The notes under the pieces were generated by a model that made no database searches, was not told the origin of the DNA, and saw only the letters and a list, made by a program, of their open reading frames with translations. From Pleurocapsa sp. MO_226.B13 (GTDB lineage: Bacteria; Cyanobacteriota; Cyanobacteriia; Cyanobacteriales; Xenococcaceae), in contig JASJEI010000257.1 in NCBI GenBank assembly GCA_030064795.1, positions 1 through 16,116 on the forward strand: 16,116 nt of DNA, written 5' to 3'. The position numbers and the translations under genes are program-made. Positions 14,735-16,116 of the stretch are shown piece after piece; position 1 is the stretch's first letter; each line of letters starts with the position of its first letter.

Positions 14735-15925
14735 ATGCAAGATGCAAAAGCCCGACACCCTAAATCTGACAAACCCTTTGGCATTCCTTTTGCTGCGCTT
14801 TTTACTACTGCAATCTTAGTAACGGGAGGAATTACTGCTTATAGTCTTTGGCAATCCTCTCAAACTAAAGTGGCAACAAATCCAGCCCCCACTGTACCGC
14901 AAATTCAGACAGTAACTGCTTTGGGAAGGTTAGAACCTAGTGGGGAAGTATGGCAAGTATCGGCTTCTTCTTCGGCTGGGAGCGATCGCGTTGCCGAATT
15001 GTTAGTCCAAGAAGGAGAATCAGTAACTCAAGGTCAAGTTATTGCTATTTTAGACAGTCACGATCGCGCTGCTGCCGATCTCAAACAATCCCAAGAGCAA
15101 GTCAGAGTCGCCAAAGCCAATCTCGCTCGGGTAAAAGCAGGGGCAAAAACGGGAGAGATTGAGGCTCAGCAAGCAGCGATCGCTCGCATTGAAGCCGAAC
15201 GCAGTAACAATATAGCAGCACAACAGGCGACAATAGCTAAATTAGAAGCTGAACTTAGAAATGCTCAAGTCGAGTACCAACGCCATCAACAGCTTTACGA
15301 TCGAGGAGCAATCTCGGCTTCAGAACGAGATAGCAAAGAGCTGGCTGGAGAAACGGCTCAACAACAATTTGAAGAAGCCCAGGCCAATTTAACGCGCATC
15401 CGTTCGGCTCAACAACAACAAATCAATGAAGCCCAAGCCACCCTCAATCAAATTGCTGAAGTTCGTCCAGTGGACATCGAAGTTGCTGCTGCTGAAGTTA
15501 GGGAAGCTCAAGCAGCAGTAGCGATCGCCCAAGCCGAACTCGAACTTACATCTGTTAAAGCACCTCAGACTGGTCGTATTTTAGACATTTTGACTCGTCC
15601 AGGGGAAATAGTTTCTAGCGATGGTATTGCCAGAATTGGAAAAACCAACCAAATGTATGCTGTGGCAGAAGTCTATGAAAGCGATATCGGCAAAGTAAAA
15701 ATCGGACAGCCAGTTAATGTTACCAGCAATGCACTCTTAGAAGAATTACACGGCACGGTAGAAGGTATTGGCTTAGAAATACAGCGACAAGAAGTAATCA
15801 ATATAGACCCCACAGCTAACATTGATGCCAAAGTGGTAGAGGTGAGAGTCAGGCTGGATGAAGAATCAAGTCAAAAAGTAGCGGGATTAACCAATCTGTT
15901 AGTCAACGTCAAAATTATCCTGTAG
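14735..15925 (+). CDS. devB: DevB-family ABC exporter membrane fusion (adaptor) protein
   Basis: The periplasmic adaptor of a DevBCA-type exporter, which links an inner-membrane ABC transporter (DevC permease, DevA ATPase) to a TolC-like outer-membrane channel; the Nostoc homologue exports heterocyst glycolipids. It has 396 residues. One N-terminal transmembrane anchor lies at about 20-41 (IPFAALFTTAILVTGGITAYSL). A biotinyl-lipoyl-like half (LGRLEPSGEVW, VAELLVQEGESVTQGQVIAILD) follows, then a long Ala/Gln/Glu-rich coiled coil (~115-265), the second lipoyl half (ELTSVKAPQTGRILDI), and a beta-barrel region ending in the family's DPTANIDAKVVEVRVRLD. Start ATG 14735 with AAAGGA at 14720-14725. 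devC follows after 66 bp. HIP1 octamers lie at 14982-14989, 15176-15183 and 15521-15528. Substrate is unknown; a glycosylated lipid would suit the neighbourhood. Confidence 0.95.
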   Translation: MQDAKARHPKSDKPFGIPFAALFTTAILVTGGITAYSLWQSSQTKVATNPAPTVPQIQTVTALGRLEPSGEVWQVSASSSAGSDRVAELLVQEGESVTQGQVIAILDSHDRAAADLKQSQEQVRVAKANLARVKAGAKTGEIEAQQAAIARIEAERSNNIAAQQATIAKLEAELRNAQVEYQRHQQLYDRGAISASERDSKELAGETAQQQFEEAQANLTRIRSAQQQQINEAQATLNQIAEVRPVDIEVAAAEVREAQAAVAIAQAELELTSVKAPQTGRILDILTRPGEIVSSDGIARIGKTNQMYAVAEVYESDIGKVKIGQPVNVTSNALLEELHGTVEGIGLEIQRQEVINIDPTANIDAKVVEVRVRLDEESSQKVAGLTNLLVNVKIIL

Positions 15926-15991
15926 AGATGAACTGCTGTTCGTCCTAATTTCGTTTTCATTTATTTCATTTAATTTAATGGTATAGCCACA

Positions 15992-16116
15992 ATGATATTC
16001 AAAGTCCTAAAAAACAGAACTCCTTTGGGTTGGCTACAACTCAAGCGCGATAAGATGCGCTTGATAACTGCACTATCAGGAATTGCTTTTGCAGATATTC
16101 TAATCTTTATGCAGTT
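15992..16116 (+). CDS. devC: DevC-family ABC exporter permease, N-terminal part (3' end outside window)
   Basis: A frame opening at ATG 15992 runs off the right end after 41 codons. It reads MIFKVLKNRTPLGWLQLKR, then DKMRLITALSGIAFADILIFMQ, the characteristic start of DevC permeases: a cytoplasmic lead-in with LGWLQL and basic residues, then the first transmembrane helix with GIAFAD-x-L-x-FMQ. The FtsX-like extracellular domain and remaining helices would lie to the right. Its position directly after devB is the conserved devB-devC order, and a devA ATPase gene would be expected next. The ribosome site is weak in the AT-rich 66-bp spacer, so coupling to devB translation is possible. Confidence 0.9.
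   Translation, partial: MIFKVLKNRTPLGWLQLKRDKMRLITALSGIAFADILIFMQ

Noticed and set aside
1..16116. tRNA, rRNA or recognisable riboswitch genes
   Set aside because: No cloverleaf, TTCGAATCC-type T-arm with an acceptor stem, or known riboswitch core was found by eye in the gaps.

Overview
The window is almost certainly from a cyanobacterial chromosome. Thirteen copies of the HIP1 octamer GCGATCGC are spread along it, and heptanucleotide repeats of the cyanobacterial STRR type occur at 14590-14660. The right end carries a DevB/DevC-type exporter, and the PEP synthase ends in a helical tail that I associate with cyanobacterial hybrid histidine kinases. All convincing genes lie on the + strand. 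The layout looks like the right-hand part of an accessory (specialised-metabolite or glycoside) locus.

Layout. 3-443: 3' end of a cytochrome P450 whose heme-binding region resembles animal CYP2-clan enzymes. 630-1211: chorismate pyruvate-lyase-like protein. 1594-2697: TauE/SafE-type permease, followed by a methyltransferase 3' fragment (2663-2992) and a decayed second copy of the permease's 3' end (about 2997-3114). 3169-4272: type I-beta DAHP synthase. 4324-5601: GT1/MGT-type glycosyltransferase. 5827-8908: dTDP-deoxysugar cassette rmlD-rmlA(long)-rmlB, with no rmlC. 8909-9719: mostly non-coding, with a candidate terminator, direct repeats, a MITE-like inverted-repeat segment and a 68-residue protein. 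9720-11105: MATE exporter. 11191-11367: possible 58-residue protein. 11492-14182: PEP synthase with an unusual C-terminal extension. 14276-14551: small basic protein. 14735-16116: devB and the start of devC.

How it may fit together (inference). PEP synthase makes PEP from pyruvate. DAHP synthase spends PEP to start the shikimate pathway, which leads to chorismate. Chorismate lyase releases 4-hydroxybenzoate and returns pyruvate, which PEP synthase can recycle. RmlA/B/D supply a dTDP-6-deoxyhexose, the GT1 enzyme could attach it to the aromatic product, the P450 could oxidise that product, and the MATE and DevBC-type transporters could export it. A chorismate lyase beside a GT1-type rhamnosyltransferase recalls the mycobacterial p-hydroxybenzoate/phenolic glycolipid locus (Rv2949c with Rv2962c-type enzymes). 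A scaffold-building enzyme (PKS, NRPS or 4-hydroxybenzoate-activating ligase) is not in the window and would have to lie upstream of the P450. Because cyanobacteria also make plastoquinone from 4-hydroxybenzoate, the lyase alone does not prove secondary metabolism.
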